DNA of 64,000 nt from an uncultured Alphaproteobacteria bacterium (GCA_902616855.1 CACMUL010000002.1:62001-126000); one strand, 5' to 3'; counted from the stretch's first letter, positions 46,029 to 55,412 are shown. Made by a program: numbers and translations. Notes: generated from the letters alone by a model not told the origin.

Positions 46029-46754
46029 CTACTCATTTTTGTTTTTTTTTAAATAGTTTTTAAATAAATCTGGTCTATTTTTTTCAGTATTTTCCAAAGA
46101 ATTTTGGTGTTTCCAAAGATCTATATCAGCATGTTTACCACTCACGAGTATGGAAGGTACTTCTATTTCTGAATGATCAGGGGCTATCCATGGGTTTGGT
46201 CTAGTGAATTGATCATGTTCAACTAGTCCATTTTGAAATGACTCAATAGTGTGGGTATCATTATTTCCAAGAACATCAGGTTGAAGTCTCATCAACGCCT
46301 CAATAAATAATAATGATGCTATCTCTCCTCCGTTTAATATGACATCGCTCACAGAAATCTCTTGAAATTTATAATAATCAATTACTCTTTGGTCAATGCC
46401 CTCATATCTACCATTTAGTAAGATAAAATCTTGATTGAAATTATAATTAGTTAATTTTTTTTGAGTGAGTTTTTTACCTTTGGCAGAAAAACATATTTTA
46501 ATACAGCTATCTAATTCATTTTTATTAAAGTTTGCTTCGATAGATTTTGAAATTATATCAGGTCTTAATACCATACCGGCGCCACCACTAAATGGTTTAT
46601 CATCAACAGAGTTCGCAGATAAATCACTGTAATCTCTTATATTAATCGTATTGATTTCGAAATGATTTTTTGACAGAGCTTTGCCTAACAAGCCATGTTG
46701 TAAAATTCCAGGAAAAACCTCCGGAAATATAGTAAGGATATTAAATTTTAACAT
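46029..46754 (-). CDS. trmD: tRNA (guanine-N1-)-methyltransferase
   Basis: A 241-residue SPOUT methyltransferase. It starts LKFNILTIFPEVFPG, has the trefoil-knot AdoMet loop LLNGRYEGIDQRVID (about 112) and VSDVILNGGEIASL (about 132), and DKPFSGGAGMVLRPD near 53. It makes m1G37 in tRNAs reading CNN/GNN codons to prevent frameshifts. It shares one base with rimM and is 50 nt before rplS, the standard order. Confidence 0.96.
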   Translation of the reverse strand: MLKFNILTIFPEVFPGILQHGLLGKALSKNHFEINTINIRDYSDLSANSVDDKPFSGGAGMVLRPDIISKSIEANFNKNELDSCIKICFSAKGKKLTQKKLTNYNFNQDFILLNGRYEGIDQRVIDYYKFQEISVSDVILNGGEIASLLFIEALMRLQPDVLGNNDTHTIESFQNGLVEHDQFTRPNPWIAPDHSEIEVPSILVSGKHADIDLWKHQNSLENTEKNRPDLFKNYLKKNKNE

Positions 46755-47251
46755 TAATTTTTAATTATTATTTTTTTTTTTTTAATATTTACAAATGGAA
46801 AGTTTTGTTCAGTAAATCTGAAAAATTCCTTTTTTTTACTTTTAATAAAATATATTTCCAATAAATCCCCTGCACCAAAATTTACAACTGAAGCAACTTC
46901 TCCAACTCTCTGGTCTTTATTATCAAATACCTCAAGTCCCTCTAGATCGTGGAAATAATATTCATTTCCTTTTACTGGTGATAGTTGTTCCTTTTTTAAA
47001 AAAATTTTTTTATTAACAAACTTTTCAATGTCTGTTCTATTATTTATTTCATCGATTGTTATAAGTGGGCTTTTTTTATCAAAAGATATTAGTTTTAAGT
47101 TAACAGTTTTTTCATTATCTAAATAAAATTTTTTAAATTGATTTACATCACGATCATCATTTAAATAACTGTGAAACCTTAGCAGACCCTTAGTTCCTTT
47201 AGGTCTGCCAATTACACCAACTTGTATGAACTGCTTCTCAAAGGGAGTCAC
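46754..47251 (-). CDS. rimM: 16S rRNA processing protein RimM
   Basis: A 165-residue protein. The N-terminal RimM domain opens with VGVIGRPKGTKGLLRFHSY (about 12-30); the C-terminal PRC-barrel has YYFHDLEGLEVFDNK (about 97) and VNFGAGDLLEIY (about 122). It helps mature the 30S head and binds S19. Ends in a lysine-isoleucine run (KKKKIIIKN), odd but within AT bias. It lies between rpsP and trmD. Confidence 0.94.
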   Translation of the reverse strand: MTPFEKQFIQVGVIGRPKGTKGLLRFHSYLNDDRDVNQFKKFYLDNEKTVNLKLISFDKKSPLITIDEINNRTDIEKFVNKKIFLKKEQLSPVKGNEYYFHDLEGLEVFDNKDQRVGEVASVVNFGAGDLLEIYFIKSKKKEFFRFTEQNFPFVNIKKKKIIIKN

Positions 47252-47257
47252 AAGTAA

Positions 47258-47851
47258 TTACTCTTTAGTTTCGGGTTTATCCTCTGAAACCTCAGTTGAA
47301 CCCTCTTCCTCTTTAGGCTCTTCTTTTGCAAGAGCTTCTTCTTTCTTTTCCTCCAGCTCAGAAGTATCTTCTGTCTTTACCTCTTCAGCTGGTTTTTCAG
47401 CTGCTGCTTCTTCAACAGGCGGTTGCTCCTCTGTGGTAGTTACCTCCTCAGTGGGTTTTTCATCCTCTGCTTGAGCTGCTTCTTCAGTAGCTTTTGCATC
47501 TTCTGCAGCTTTTGATGCTGCTTCTTCTTTTGCTTTAACTCTTTCTTGAGCCTTTGCCTTTGGTAAATGCTTTTTTGTTTTCTCAGTTATTTTTGGAGCT
47601 TCCATCATTCCTAATTCAGAGAGAATTTTTTGAACTCTTTCTGTTGGCAAGGCTCCAACCTTAAGCCAATGTTCAGTTCTTTCTTTGCTAAGCATTACTC
47701 TTTCCTTGTGATCCTTGGGAACCATTGGATTGAAGTTGCCTATTTTTTCAATGAAGTTACCGTCTCTTGGTGCTCTCTCATCTGCAACCACAATTCTATA
47801 GAAAGGTCTTTTTTTTGAACCTCCTCTTGCTAGTCTTATTTTTGTCGCCAT
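47258..47851 (-). CDS. rpsP: 30S ribosomal protein S16 with long acidic tail
   Basis: Residues 1-83 are a standard S16 ([43 protein letters not shown]). Residues ~84-197 form an Ala/Lys stretch followed by a Glu/Thr/Pro-rich acidic tail, more than doubling the usual ~80-residue length. Alphaproteobacterial S16 often has an extension, but this is long. It is downstream of ffh by 19 nt and upstream of rimM by 6 nt. Confidence 0.94.
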   Translation of the reverse strand: MATKIRLARGGSKKRPFYRIVVADERAPRDGNFIEKIGNFNPMVPKDHKERVMLSKERTEHWLKVGALPTERVQKILSELGMMEAPKITEKTKKHLPKAKAQERVKAKEEAASKAAEDAKATEEAAQAEDEKPTEEVTTTEEQPPVEEAAAEKPAEEVKTEDTSELEEKKEEALAKEEPKEEEGSTEVSEDKPETKE

Positions 47852-47869
47852 GATTTCTCCCTTCTGTAT

Positions 47870-49222
47870 TTATTCAATCGTTGGCATTTGGTTTCCGCCT
47901 AATAAACTTTTTATTTTATTTGCAAAACCTGGTTTTTGAGCTTGTTTCATAAGTTTTTTAGTTTGCTCAAATTGTTTTAAAAGCCTGTTGACCTCGTGTA
48001 CCTGTCTACCAGACCCTGTTGCTATTCTTCTTTTTCTTGAAGCTTTTAGTAAATCAGGATCAACTCTTTCTTCTCTTGTCATTGAGCAAATAATTGCAAT
48101 TTGATGATCAATAACTTTTTCATCAAAATCTCCACTCTCCATCATATTTTTAATTTTGCTGACACCTGGCATGTGTGACATTAGTCCAGACATTCCTCCC
48201 ATTTTTTTCATTTGAGTAAACTGTTTTAAAAGATCATTCATATTGAATTTCCCACTCATCATCTGAGATTGGAGATTTTCCATTTCTTTTTGATCAAAAT
48301 CTTTTTGTGCTTTTTCAACTAATGAAACAACATCTCCCATACCAAGAATTCTAGAAGCTATTCTCTCTGGGTGAAAAACTTCAAAATCTTCAATATTTTC
48401 TCCTGATCCAAAGAAACGAATTGGCAAACCTGTTTGATATTTTGCTGAAAGTGCAACTCCTCCTCTTGGGTCTGCGTCTAATCTTGTTAATATAAATCCA
48501 GTAAGTGGTGCTGTGGAGTTAAAAGACTCTACAACGCTTAGGGCTTGTTGACCCATCATTGAGTCTAAAACAAGTAAATTCTCTTGTGGTTTTGCCAGAT
48601 CATGAATTGTTTTCAGTTCTAAAAGTAACTCCTCATCTGTACTAATTCGACCTGAGGTATCTATAATTAAAACATCCGATAAAAGTTTTTTACTTTGTTC
48701 AAGAGCATTATTGACAATATCTTTTATATTTTCATTTATTGGCTCAATAAACTGAATATTATTTTTTTGAGATAAAATACGAAGTTGGTCTATAGCGGCT
48801 GGTCTTCTTAAATCTGTTGACACAAGTGCTACAGATTTATTAAGAGAATTTTGACAGTAATGGGCAAGTTTTGCAATTGATGTTGTTTTACCTGCACCCT
48901 GCAGACCACACATTAAAAAAGTTGAGGGTTTATTTTTAAAGTTTAACTCGCTACTTTGAACACCAAGTATTTCTGTTAGTTCATCACTTACTATTTTAAT
49001 TATTTGTTGTCCCGGCTGGACGTTTTCAATTACTTTTTGGCCAAGTGCTTTTTCTTGGATTTTTTTAATAAGATCTTTAGATACTTTAAGAGAGACATCT
49101 GCCTCTAACAGAGCAACTCTAACCTCTCGCAGGGTTGTCTCTAAATCTTTTTCAGTGATAGCGCCTTTATTTGAGAGACCTTGAAAAATTCCAGTTATCT
49201 TATTTGTTATATTTTCTAACAT
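47870..49222 (-). CDS. ffh: Signal recognition particle protein Ffh
   Basis: A 450-residue SRP54 protein. NG domain: CGLQGAGKTTSIAKLA (about 108-123), DTSGRISTDEEL (about 187), TRLDADPRGG (about 247); the M domain (about 300-430) has the methionine-rich GKFNMNDLLKQFTQMKKMGGMS and SRKRRIATGSGRQVHEVN. It binds signal sequences and 4.5S RNA and hands ribosomes to FtsY, whose gene lies nearby on the other strand (51332). Confidence 0.96.
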   Translation of the reverse strand: MLENITNKITGIFQGLSNKGAITEKDLETTLREVRVALLEADVSLKVSKDLIKKIQEKALGQKVIENVQPGQQIIKIVSDELTEILGVQSSELNFKNKPSTFLMCGLQGAGKTTSIAKLAHYCQNSLNKSVALVSTDLRRPAAIDQLRILSQKNNIQFIEPINENIKDIVNNALEQSKKLLSDVLIIDTSGRISTDEELLLELKTIHDLAKPQENLLVLDSMMGQQALSVVESFNSTAPLTGFILTRLDADPRGGVALSAKYQTGLPIRFFGSGENIEDFEVFHPERIASRILGMGDVVSLVEKAQKDFDQKEMENLQSQMMSGKFNMNDLLKQFTQMKKMGGMSGLMSHMPGVSKIKNMMESGDFDEKVIDHQIAIICSMTREERVDPDLLKASRKRRIATGSGRQVHEVNRLLKQFEQTKKLMKQAQKPGFANKIKSLLGGNQMPTIE

Positions 49223-49313
49223 TTAAAAAATAAAAAAAATCGGCGAATGATACTCATCGGCCGACTAATTTTTCCTTTATTTAGTGAGGAATTTATATCA
49301 CTATAGCTGGTCT

Positions 49314-50126
49314 ATGAAAATACCTTTTATGAAAGCTCAAGGAGCAGGAAATGACTTTATTATTGTGGATAAAAACGTTGATTTCATTAGAAAGTCAAAA
49401 AAGGTTATTAAAAGACTTTGCGACAGGCGTTTTGGGGTAGGTTGCGATCAATTAATTCTATTAAAAAAAAATAGTTCATATTATCAAGTTACATTTTATA
49501 ACTCAGATGGCTCACTTGGGAAAAATTGTGGGAATGGGTTGCGATGTGCCTACAAATATTTAGTTGAAGTAAAAAAAGTTAAAAAGGCAGTCATTAAAAC
49601 TCATAAATTTTTACATTTTGGTAAGAAAACTCAAAAGGAATACAAAATCAATGTTGGGGAAGTAACTTTAGATTGGAAAAAAATTCCTTTATCAAAAAAA
49701 ATTGACTCTCAAAGTATTCAAATTAAAGGAATAAAGATACCTGGGTTAATAAAAATAATGGGGGCAAATATTGGAAACCCTCATTGCGTAGTGTTAGTAA
49801 AGAATTTAAAGCTAATTAAATTAAATATATTAGGGTCTTTACTTGTAAAAAATAAATTATTTCCTGATCAAGCTAATATTACTTTTGTAGAGGTATTAAA
49901 AAAATCAAAAGTAAAAGTATTATTTTGGGAGCGAGGTGGCGGACATACACTAGCATGTGGTTCAGGAACTTGTGCTACTGCTTTTGTTTTAAATCATAAT
50001 GGCTTTGTGTCCTCTAAAATCGAAGTAGTTACTGAACGATCAGTATTAAAAACAGAAATCAAGGACAAGATGGTTTTCCTTCAAGGCCCTGCAGAGTTAG
50101 TTTATCAATCATCGATTAATATTTAA
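49314..50126 (+). CDS. dapF: Diaminopimelate epimerase
   Basis: A 270-residue enzyme. I start it at ATG 49314 (MKIPFMKAQGAGNDFIIVD), the family start; the track's GTG (49284) adds 10 residues without support. Catalytic cysteines are in NGLRCAYKY (about 75) and ACGSGTCATAF (about 216). It makes meso-diaminopimelate for lysine and peptidoglycan. First of dapF-mtaB-ftsY-yciB, divergent from ffh. Confidence 0.94.
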   Translation: MKIPFMKAQGAGNDFIIVDKNVDFIRKSKKVIKRLCDRRFGVGCDQLILLKKNSSYYQVTFYNSDGSLGKNCGNGLRCAYKYLVEVKKVKKAVIKTHKFLHFGKKTQKEYKINVGEVTLDWKKIPLSKKIDSQSIQIKGIKIPGLIKIMGANIGNPHCVVLVKNLKLIKLNILGSLLVKNKLFPDQANITFVEVLKKSKVKVLFWERGGGHTLACGSGTCATAFVLNHNGFVSSKIEVVTERSVLKTEIKDKMVFLQGPAELVYQSSINI

Positions 50127-51332
50127 ATGTCTAAAGTTGTTAATTTTGGATGTCGACTAAATAACTTTGAAGGAAAAAAAATTGAGGAATTATTAGCAAA
50201 TAATAATGAAAATATGGTTGTTATAAACTCTTGTGCTGTCACAAATGAGACTGAGAGGCAGGTAAGACAAACTATTAGAAAAATTAAAAAAGAATATCCC
50301 GATAAAAAAATTGTAATGACAGGTTGTGCTGCACAAATATCTCCAGATAAGTATTCTTCAATGACTGAGGTCGACAAAGTTATTGATAATATAAGTAAAC
50401 TGAAATCAGAAACTTGGACATCTTATCTTGATGAAGAACTCGAAGTAGATTTTAAAGAAGACATATTTGACTCTCCTCAAGATATCCGCCCATCTTTAGA
50501 TAATAAAAACCTTAACATCAGAGAAAGCCTCGTAATTCAGCAAGGATGCAATCATAGGTGCACATTTTGTATTATTCCTTTTGGTAGAGGTAATAATAGG
50601 AGTTTTGATCCTTTTTACTTAATTGATGAGGTGGAAAGAGTTGTAGAAAATGGTGTTAAAGAAATTGTTTTAACAGGTGTTGATATATCAGATTATGGGA
50701 GCGATTTTGATCACAAATATAACATGAGTAATTTAATTTTAGATATTTTAGATAAAACTAAATTACAACGTCTTCGACTCTCCTCAATAGACTGTGTTGA
50801 AGTTGATGAAAATTTTAATGAAGTGCTAAAGGATCAAAGAGTAATGCCGCATCTTCACCTTAGTATACAGTCTGGTGATGACATGATACTTAAGAGAATG
50901 AAAAGAAGACATAATTCGAAAGATGTATTTCAATTTATTGATCATTGTAAAAAAATTAGAAAAGATATTTCATTTGGTGCAGATATTATTGCAGGATTTC
51001 CTACAGAAACGGATACGATGTTTGAAAATACATACAAACTATTAAGAGAAAATGAAATTTCTCACCTCCATATATTTCCTTTTTCTCCAAAAAACAATAC
51101 TCCTGCTTCAAGGATGCCTCAGGTTTCTAAATTAATTATTAAAAAGAGAGCAAAAATTTTAAGAGATCTTGGTGAATTAATTTTTAAAAAAGTAAAATCC
51201 AAACTTACCCTACCAAGGGAGATCCTTATTGAAGAGTTAAATTCAGGATTAGCTATTGGATATGATCAAAATTATATCAAACATAAAGTGCCTTTAGTAG
51301 GAGTGCCTATTGGAGAAGTTATCAGGGTTTAA
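50127..51332 (+). CDS. mtaB: tRNA-t6A37 methylthiotransferase
   Basis: A 401-residue radical SAM protein. UPF0004 domain cysteines: FGCRLN (8-13), NSCAVTNE (about 35) and TGCAAQ (about 70); radical SAM cluster CNHRCTFCIIPFGRG (about 140); C-terminal TRAM-like region is short. It is MtaB rather than MiaB by the RESLVIQQGCNHRC context and the length. It adds a methylthio group to t6A37. Directly abuts dapF, and its stop overlaps ftsY (TAATG). Confidence 0.9.
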   Translation: MSKVVNFGCRLNNFEGKKIEELLANNNENMVVINSCAVTNETERQVRQTIRKIKKEYPDKKIVMTGCAAQISPDKYSSMTEVDKVIDNISKLKSETWTSYLDEELEVDFKEDIFDSPQDIRPSLDNKNLNIRESLVIQQGCNHRCTFCIIPFGRGNNRSFDPFYLIDEVERVVENGVKEIVLTGVDISDYGSDFDHKYNMSNLILDILDKTKLQRLRLSSIDCVEVDENFNEVLKDQRVMPHLHLSIQSGDDMILKRMKRRHNSKDVFQFIDHCKKIRKDISFGADIIAGFPTETDTMFENTYKLLRENEISHLHIFPFSPKNNTPASRMPQVSKLIIKKRAKILRDLGELIFKKVKSKLTLPREILIEELNSGLAIGYDQNYIKHKVPLVGVPIGEVIRV

Positions 51333-52150
51333 TGTTTTTTTTAAAAAAAATCTTTCAAAAGAATTTAAACATAGATGAGATAGAGGATCTTTTGTTTGAT
51401 AATGGTGTAGAACCAAAGTTTGCTGATTTAATTATTTCAAAAATAAAAGAGAATAAATCACAAGAAGAGGATATTAAAAAAGTTATTAAAGATGAACTGC
51501 TTAAAAAATTCAAAGAAAAAAAATTTGGTGGTTTTTCTGCTCAAAATAAAAGCTTATATATTATTGCTGGAAATAACGGCTCGGGAAAAACAACATTCAT
51601 AGGTAAATTTATAAATCTAATTCAAAAAAATGGCTTAAAACCTGCTGTAATTGCAGCAGATACATTTAGAGCTGCCGCAATCGATCAACTTGAACATTTC
51701 ACAAATCAATTTGAAGTGCCCATTCATAAGGGTAATAATATGGAAGATCCATCTGCTGTTATTTTTCAAGGTATTGATAATCTGAATGAGAGTGATGTTA
51801 TTATTGTTGATACATCTGGGAGACAGCATAACAACAAAAACTTAATGGCTGAGCTAAAAAAAATCTCAAATATAGTTTCAAAAAAATCTGATCAATTTAA
51901 TTTAATAAGGGCTTTTTTGACGTTAGATGCTAACACTGGGCTTGCATCAAAACATATAATAGAAGGTTTTCAAGAATATATCACTTTAGATGGTATTATT
52001 TTAAATAAGGTAGATTCTAATGCTAAGTATGGAGCTCTTCTAACAATAATAAATGATTTTGATATTCCTGTAGTATTTGAAGGATATGGCGAAGGCATGA
52101 ATGACTTAAGAGAGTTTCAATTTGAAGGATATTTAGATAGACTATTATAA
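51332..52150 (+). CDS. ftsY: SRP receptor FtsY (minimal NG form)
   Basis: A 272-residue SRP GTPase with only the N and G domains. P-loop AGNNGSGKTTFIGKF (about 74-88), ADTFRAAAIDQL (about 105), DTSGRQHNNKNL (about 158) and NKVDSNAKYGALL (about 218) identify FtsY. The usual acidic N-terminal A domain is absent; a short hydrophobic/basic start (MFFLKKIFQKN) may serve for membrane contact. It is the SRP receptor paired with ffh. Confidence 0.92.
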   Translation: MFFLKKIFQKNLNIDEIEDLLFDNGVEPKFADLIISKIKENKSQEEDIKKVIKDELLKKFKEKKFGGFSAQNKSLYIIAGNNGSGKTTFIGKFINLIQKNGLKPAVIAADTFRAAAIDQLEHFTNQFEVPIHKGNNMEDPSAVIFQGIDNLNESDVIIVDTSGRQHNNKNLMAELKKISNIVSKKSDQFNLIRAFLTLDANTGLASKHIIEGFQEYITLDGIILNKVDSNAKYGALLTIINDFDIPVVFEGYGEGMNDLREFQFEGYLDRLL

Positions 52151-52151
52151 C

Positions 52152-52688
52152 ATGAAACAACTCTTTGAATTTTTTCCCTTAATTGTTTTTTTCGCAGTCT
52201 ATTATAAATCAGATAAAGATCTCTATTTAAGTATTGCTGCTGTAATAGTTGCAACATTTATTTCCCTTATAGCCATCTATTTCAAAGAAAGAAAAATTTC
52301 AACAATGATGTTAGTAAGTACAATTATCTTAGTTGTTTTTGGTGGTTTAAGTATTTTTCTAAAAAATGAGATATTTTTTAAAATGAAACCAACAATTATA
52401 AATGCTCTTTTTGCTGCAGTTTTGATTGGAAGTACGTTAATAAATAAACCTGTTTTAAAGTTATTATTAAACTCATCATTAAAATTGACTGATGAGGGTT
52501 GGGGATTAATGAATAAAATGTGGTCAAGCTTTTTTATTCTTTTAGCTGTTTTAAATGAAATAGTTTGGCGGACTCAAACAACTGATGTTTGGGTAAATTT
52601 TAAAGTATTTGGTATAATGGGAATTACTATTGTGTTTACAATAATTCAAATTCCATTGCTAAAAAAACATTTTATTAATCAGCCATAA
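52152..52688 (+). CDS. yciB: Septation protein A family inner-membrane protein (YciB/IspZ)
   Basis: A 178-residue protein with five predicted helices, including LFEFFPLIVFFAVYY at the start and LTDEGWGLMNKMWSSFFILLAVLNEIVWR near 113, the diagnostic septation-protein-A block. Thought to support cell division or envelope homeostasis. One nt after ftsY, so last in the dapF run; 3' end overlaps pgk by 14 nt. Confidence 0.9.
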   Translation: MKQLFEFFPLIVFFAVYYKSDKDLYLSIAAVIVATFISLIAIYFKERKISTMMLVSTIILVVFGGLSIFLKNEIFFKMKPTIINALFAAVLIGSTLINKPVLKLLLNSSLKLTDEGWGLMNKMWSSFFILLAVLNEIVWRTQTTDVWVNFKVFGIMGITIVFTIIQIPLLKKHFINQP

Positions 52689-53841
52689 GGGCTTGAATTC
52701 CAGGAAGATCTTTATTCTCGAGCGCCTCAAGAAAAGCACCGCCAGCTGTTGAAACAAAATGAAAATTTTCAAATTTTTCCTCAGCCATGTTGATTGCTAA
52801 AATTGTGTCTCCACCACCTATGACAACATCTGCTTGAGATTTTGCAAGGAGATGTGCTAAATTTACTGATCCCTTTGAAAATTTATTATCTTCGATCATT
52901 CCCATTGGTCCATTCCACAAAACGATTTCACTGTTTTCTATCAGCTTTTCTAAAGCTGCATGTGATGAAACTGATATGTCTAGGATTTTAAAATCAGAGC
53001 TTGTTGAAAGTTCATCTACTAATTTATTTTCATTTGAGTCAAGTAATACATCTGATGGGAGGTGAATTTTACAATCTGTTGATTTTGCTGAATTGTATAT
53101 CTTTTCAATCAAATTTTCTGTTCCCTGCTCAATTAAAGAATTGCTAACATTTATATTATTGTATTTAAAAAAGTTATTAGCCATTGCCCCTCCGATAAAA
53201 ATATCTGAGCAAGAGGATGTTAAAGATAAAAGTGTTTTAATTTTAGTTGAAATTTTTGAACCACCAATAATTGCTAATTTTTTCTTTGACGATTTTTTTA
53301 TACTATCTATTGCCGAAATTTCTCTTTCAAAATTAAATCCAGGTGCAGATAAAATATTTTTAACCATTTGGTTAACTGATGAGTGAAATCGGTGAGAGGC
53401 GGAAAAAGCCTCATTTACATATAAATCTAATTTATCTGTAATAGACTTACTAAAATATAAATCATTTTTTGTTTCTCCCTCAAAAAATCTTATATTCTCT
53501 AAAAGGCTTATAGTTGGTTTATCAAAATCTAATTCATTAAGACCACTATCTAAAAAACTATCATAACTTATAAAATTTAATTTTAACTCCAATATATCCT
53601 CAAACTGATCAATTAATTTTGAGAAAGAGTACTTCTCATCAAAATTTTCTTTTGGTCTTCCAAAATGTGAAACAAGCAAAATATTGCACTGTCTGTTCAT
53701 AATAAAATCGATCGTCTCTTTAGATCTTTCTAATCTTGTTTTGTCTGTAATTCTAAAATTTTTATCAATAGGGACATTGAAATCGACTCTAACGCCTACA
53801 TTTCGGATTTTTTCAAAGTTCACATTTTTAAGAGATTTCAT
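52675..53841 (-). CDS. pgk: Phosphoglycerate kinase
   Basis: A 388-residue enzyme. VGVRVDFNVPIDKN (15-28), LLVSHFGRPKENFDEKYS (54-71) and the C-terminal VVIGGGDTI...FVSTAGGAFLEAL (about 340-372) are the family motifs. It makes ATP from 1,3-bisphosphoglycerate. Single gene, not next to gap or fba. Converges on yciB. Confidence 0.95.
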   Translation of the reverse strand: MKSLKNVNFEKIRNVGVRVDFNVPIDKNFRITDKTRLERSKETIDFIMNRQCNILLVSHFGRPKENFDEKYSFSKLIDQFEDILELKLNFISYDSFLDSGLNELDFDKPTISLLENIRFFEGETKNDLYFSKSITDKLDLYVNEAFSASHRFHSSVNQMVKNILSAPGFNFEREISAIDSIKKSSKKKLAIIGGSKISTKIKTLLSLTSSCSDIFIGGAMANNFFKYNNINVSNSLIEQGTENLIEKIYNSAKSTDCKIHLPSDVLLDSNENKLVDELSTSSDFKILDISVSSHAALEKLIENSEIVLWNGPMGMIEDNKFSKGSVNLAHLLAKSQADVVIGGGDTILAINMAEEKFENFHFVSTAGGAFLEALENKDLPGIQALMAD

Positions 53842-53880
53842 ATTTACTCACAATTTTTTAATCATTTTAGGCTAGATTAC

Positions 53881-53897
53881 TACTACTATATGTAGTA
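53881..53897. promoter_or_regulatory. Inverted repeat in the gcrA promoter
   Basis: TACTACTATATGTAGTA, a 6-bp dyad (TACTAC/GTAGTA) with a 5-nt centre, lies 46 nt before the gcrA ATG, next to a TATAAA. It could be an operator of gcrA or of pgk on the other side. Confidence 0.4.
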
Positions 53898-53942
53898 TAA
53901 AACTACCCATATTAGGAACTAAATAGAGTAGGTACATTAAAA

Positions 53943-54413
53943 ATGTCTTGGAATAACCAAAAAGTAGAAGATCTTAAAAAACTTTGGAATGAAGGAGTTG
54001 CTACAAGCCAGATTGGCGTGCAGCTTGGATTTACTAAGAATGCCGTTATTGGTAAGGCTTTTAGACTGGGCCTTGAGAGACGTCAGAACTCCAGAAAAAA
54101 ATCAACTCAAAATCAACAATATTCTTCTGTAACAATTTACAGAGAAACTAGTAATTCAGCTTCACAAAATACTGTGAGAAAAGAACCCACTCGAAGAAGA
54201 GAGAAGTTTAGTTTCAAAAAAAGTATCGTTGGTACTGGAAACTTTAAATCATGTCAATGGCCAATTGGAGACCCACTAAAGGAAGGGTTTCACTATTGTG
54301 GTGGTCAAAATATTCCAACAAAACCATATTGCATCGAGCACTATAAAAAAGCTTATAATGTGGATGAAAAATATTTAGAAAGACTTTTAGATTTTTTACA
54401 CGAAAAAAACTAA
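53943..54413 (+). CDS. gcrA: Cell-cycle regulator GcrA
   Basis: A 156-residue protein. N-terminal helix-turn-helix MSWNNQKVEDLKKLWNEGVATSQIG...FTKNAVIGKAFRLGL (1-42) matches GcrA; a basic linker follows, then the C-terminal CQWPIGDP...FHYCGG...YCIEHYKKAY region (about 99-140) that contacts sigma-70. In Caulobacter it activates cell-cycle promoters at CcrM-methylated GANTC sites. A strong alphaproteobacterial marker. Stop overlaps the converging secreted esterase by 4 nt. Confidence 0.95.
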   Translation: MSWNNQKVEDLKKLWNEGVATSQIGVQLGFTKNAVIGKAFRLGLERRQNSRKKSTQNQQYSSVTIYRETSNSASQNTVRKEPTRRREKFSFKKSIVGTGNFKSCQWPIGDPLKEGFHYCGGQNIPTKPYCIEHYKKAYNVDEKYLERLLDFLHEKN

Positions 54414-55372
54414 TTATTTATATAAATAGTTTCACCAGAGCCGTTTATCCAATTCCAAATCAATTGCTGCAATGTTAAACCGTCAAAATCTTTAAAATAT
54501 AGATCTGTAGCGGTCATCACATGTCCCCACTCTATGTTACCTTTTAATTTTTTCTCCTCAGCATTAATTGAAAAACCAGCATTATAAAAAGTTGCGTCTT
54601 CATTTATAGATTGTCTCACTTTATCTAAATTGCCTTTCATGTAAGGATCGCCTATGTTCCAAATAAAAAAAATATTATTTAAATTATTTCTTTTGAATAA
54701 TGATCTCGAAGGAAAACAATTTGCCCAATGAGAATTTTTACAATGCTCCACTCTATCATTGTATAAGAATTTTACAATTTTCGGCCATGGTCCATCATTC
54801 CATCCCAGGCGAACATTTAAAGACTCTGAGTCTAACCAGAAACTATCAGCAATTATATATGGATTTTCATATCTTTTGATTAAATCAACGTTTAAACCTA
54901 AAGCTAAGGATCCAGCACTATAGCCTGCAAAAATTAATTTATCTGCTTTTTTAAACTTTTCATCATACTGGTTAAAAATGTCTTCAATAATATAACGACC
55001 GTGGAAATAAACCTTTTTTCCATCAATATTGTTTACGTGCGTGCCTTGATGTATGTCGTTGCTGCAATAAGGAATGTAAATGACGTTATAATTGTTGTTA
55101 ATAAAGTCCTCTACCATAAAAGATTTACCTCTTTCATTTGAAACTGCAGGAGATTTCAATCCGTCATTTCTTGATCTATATTGGTCTTCGTTTGCAGCTA
55201 CACCCCCTCCTTGAATATACATTAACCAATTATTTGTATTACCCTCAAAAAAGGTAAATGTTGCTTGTTCACCGTTGGAGCATAAAGCTTTTGGGTCTTT
55301 TGTTTTTATTAGCTGGGCATTTGAGAAAGATGCGAAAAGTAAAAGATTTAATAATAAAAAAATTTTAACCAT
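54410..55372 (-). CDS. Secreted pectinacetylesterase/Notum-like hydrolase
   Basis: A 320-residue protein with a Sec signal (FLLLNLLLFASFSNA). LMYIQGGGVAANEDQY (about 50), YIPYCSNDIHQGTH (about 99), FAGYSAGSLALGL (about 147, nucleophile Ser in GxSxG) and a C-terminal WGHVMTATD histidine (about 283) match the pectinacetylesterase (CE13) family. It would deacetylate polysaccharides outside the cytoplasm; acetylated substrate unknown. With the lyase at 31397 it is the second polysaccharide-active secreted protein here. Confidence 0.75.
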   Translation of the reverse strand: MVKIFLLLNLLLFASFSNAQLIKTKDPKALCSNGEQATFTFFEGNTNNWLMYIQGGGVAANEDQYRSRNDGLKSPAVSNERGKSFMVEDFINNNYNVIYIPYCSNDIHQGTHVNNIDGKKVYFHGRYIIEDIFNQYDEKFKKADKLIFAGYSAGSLALGLNVDLIKRYENPYIIADSFWLDSESLNVRLGWNDGPWPKIVKFLYNDRVEHCKNSHWANCFPSRSLFKRNNLNNIFFIWNIGDPYMKGNLDKVRQSINEDATFYNAGFSINAEEKKLKGNIEWGHVMTATDLYFKDFDGLTLQQLIWNWINGSGETIYINN

Positions 55373-55412
55373 AAGTAATTTATAAAAATTTTTTTTGATA
55401 TGTCAAAGTTAT

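Noticed and set aside
47226-47474. Plus-strand serine-rich 82-residue ORF
   Set aside because: It is the antisense of the Glu/Ala-rich rpsP tail; composition is mirrored, no RBS.
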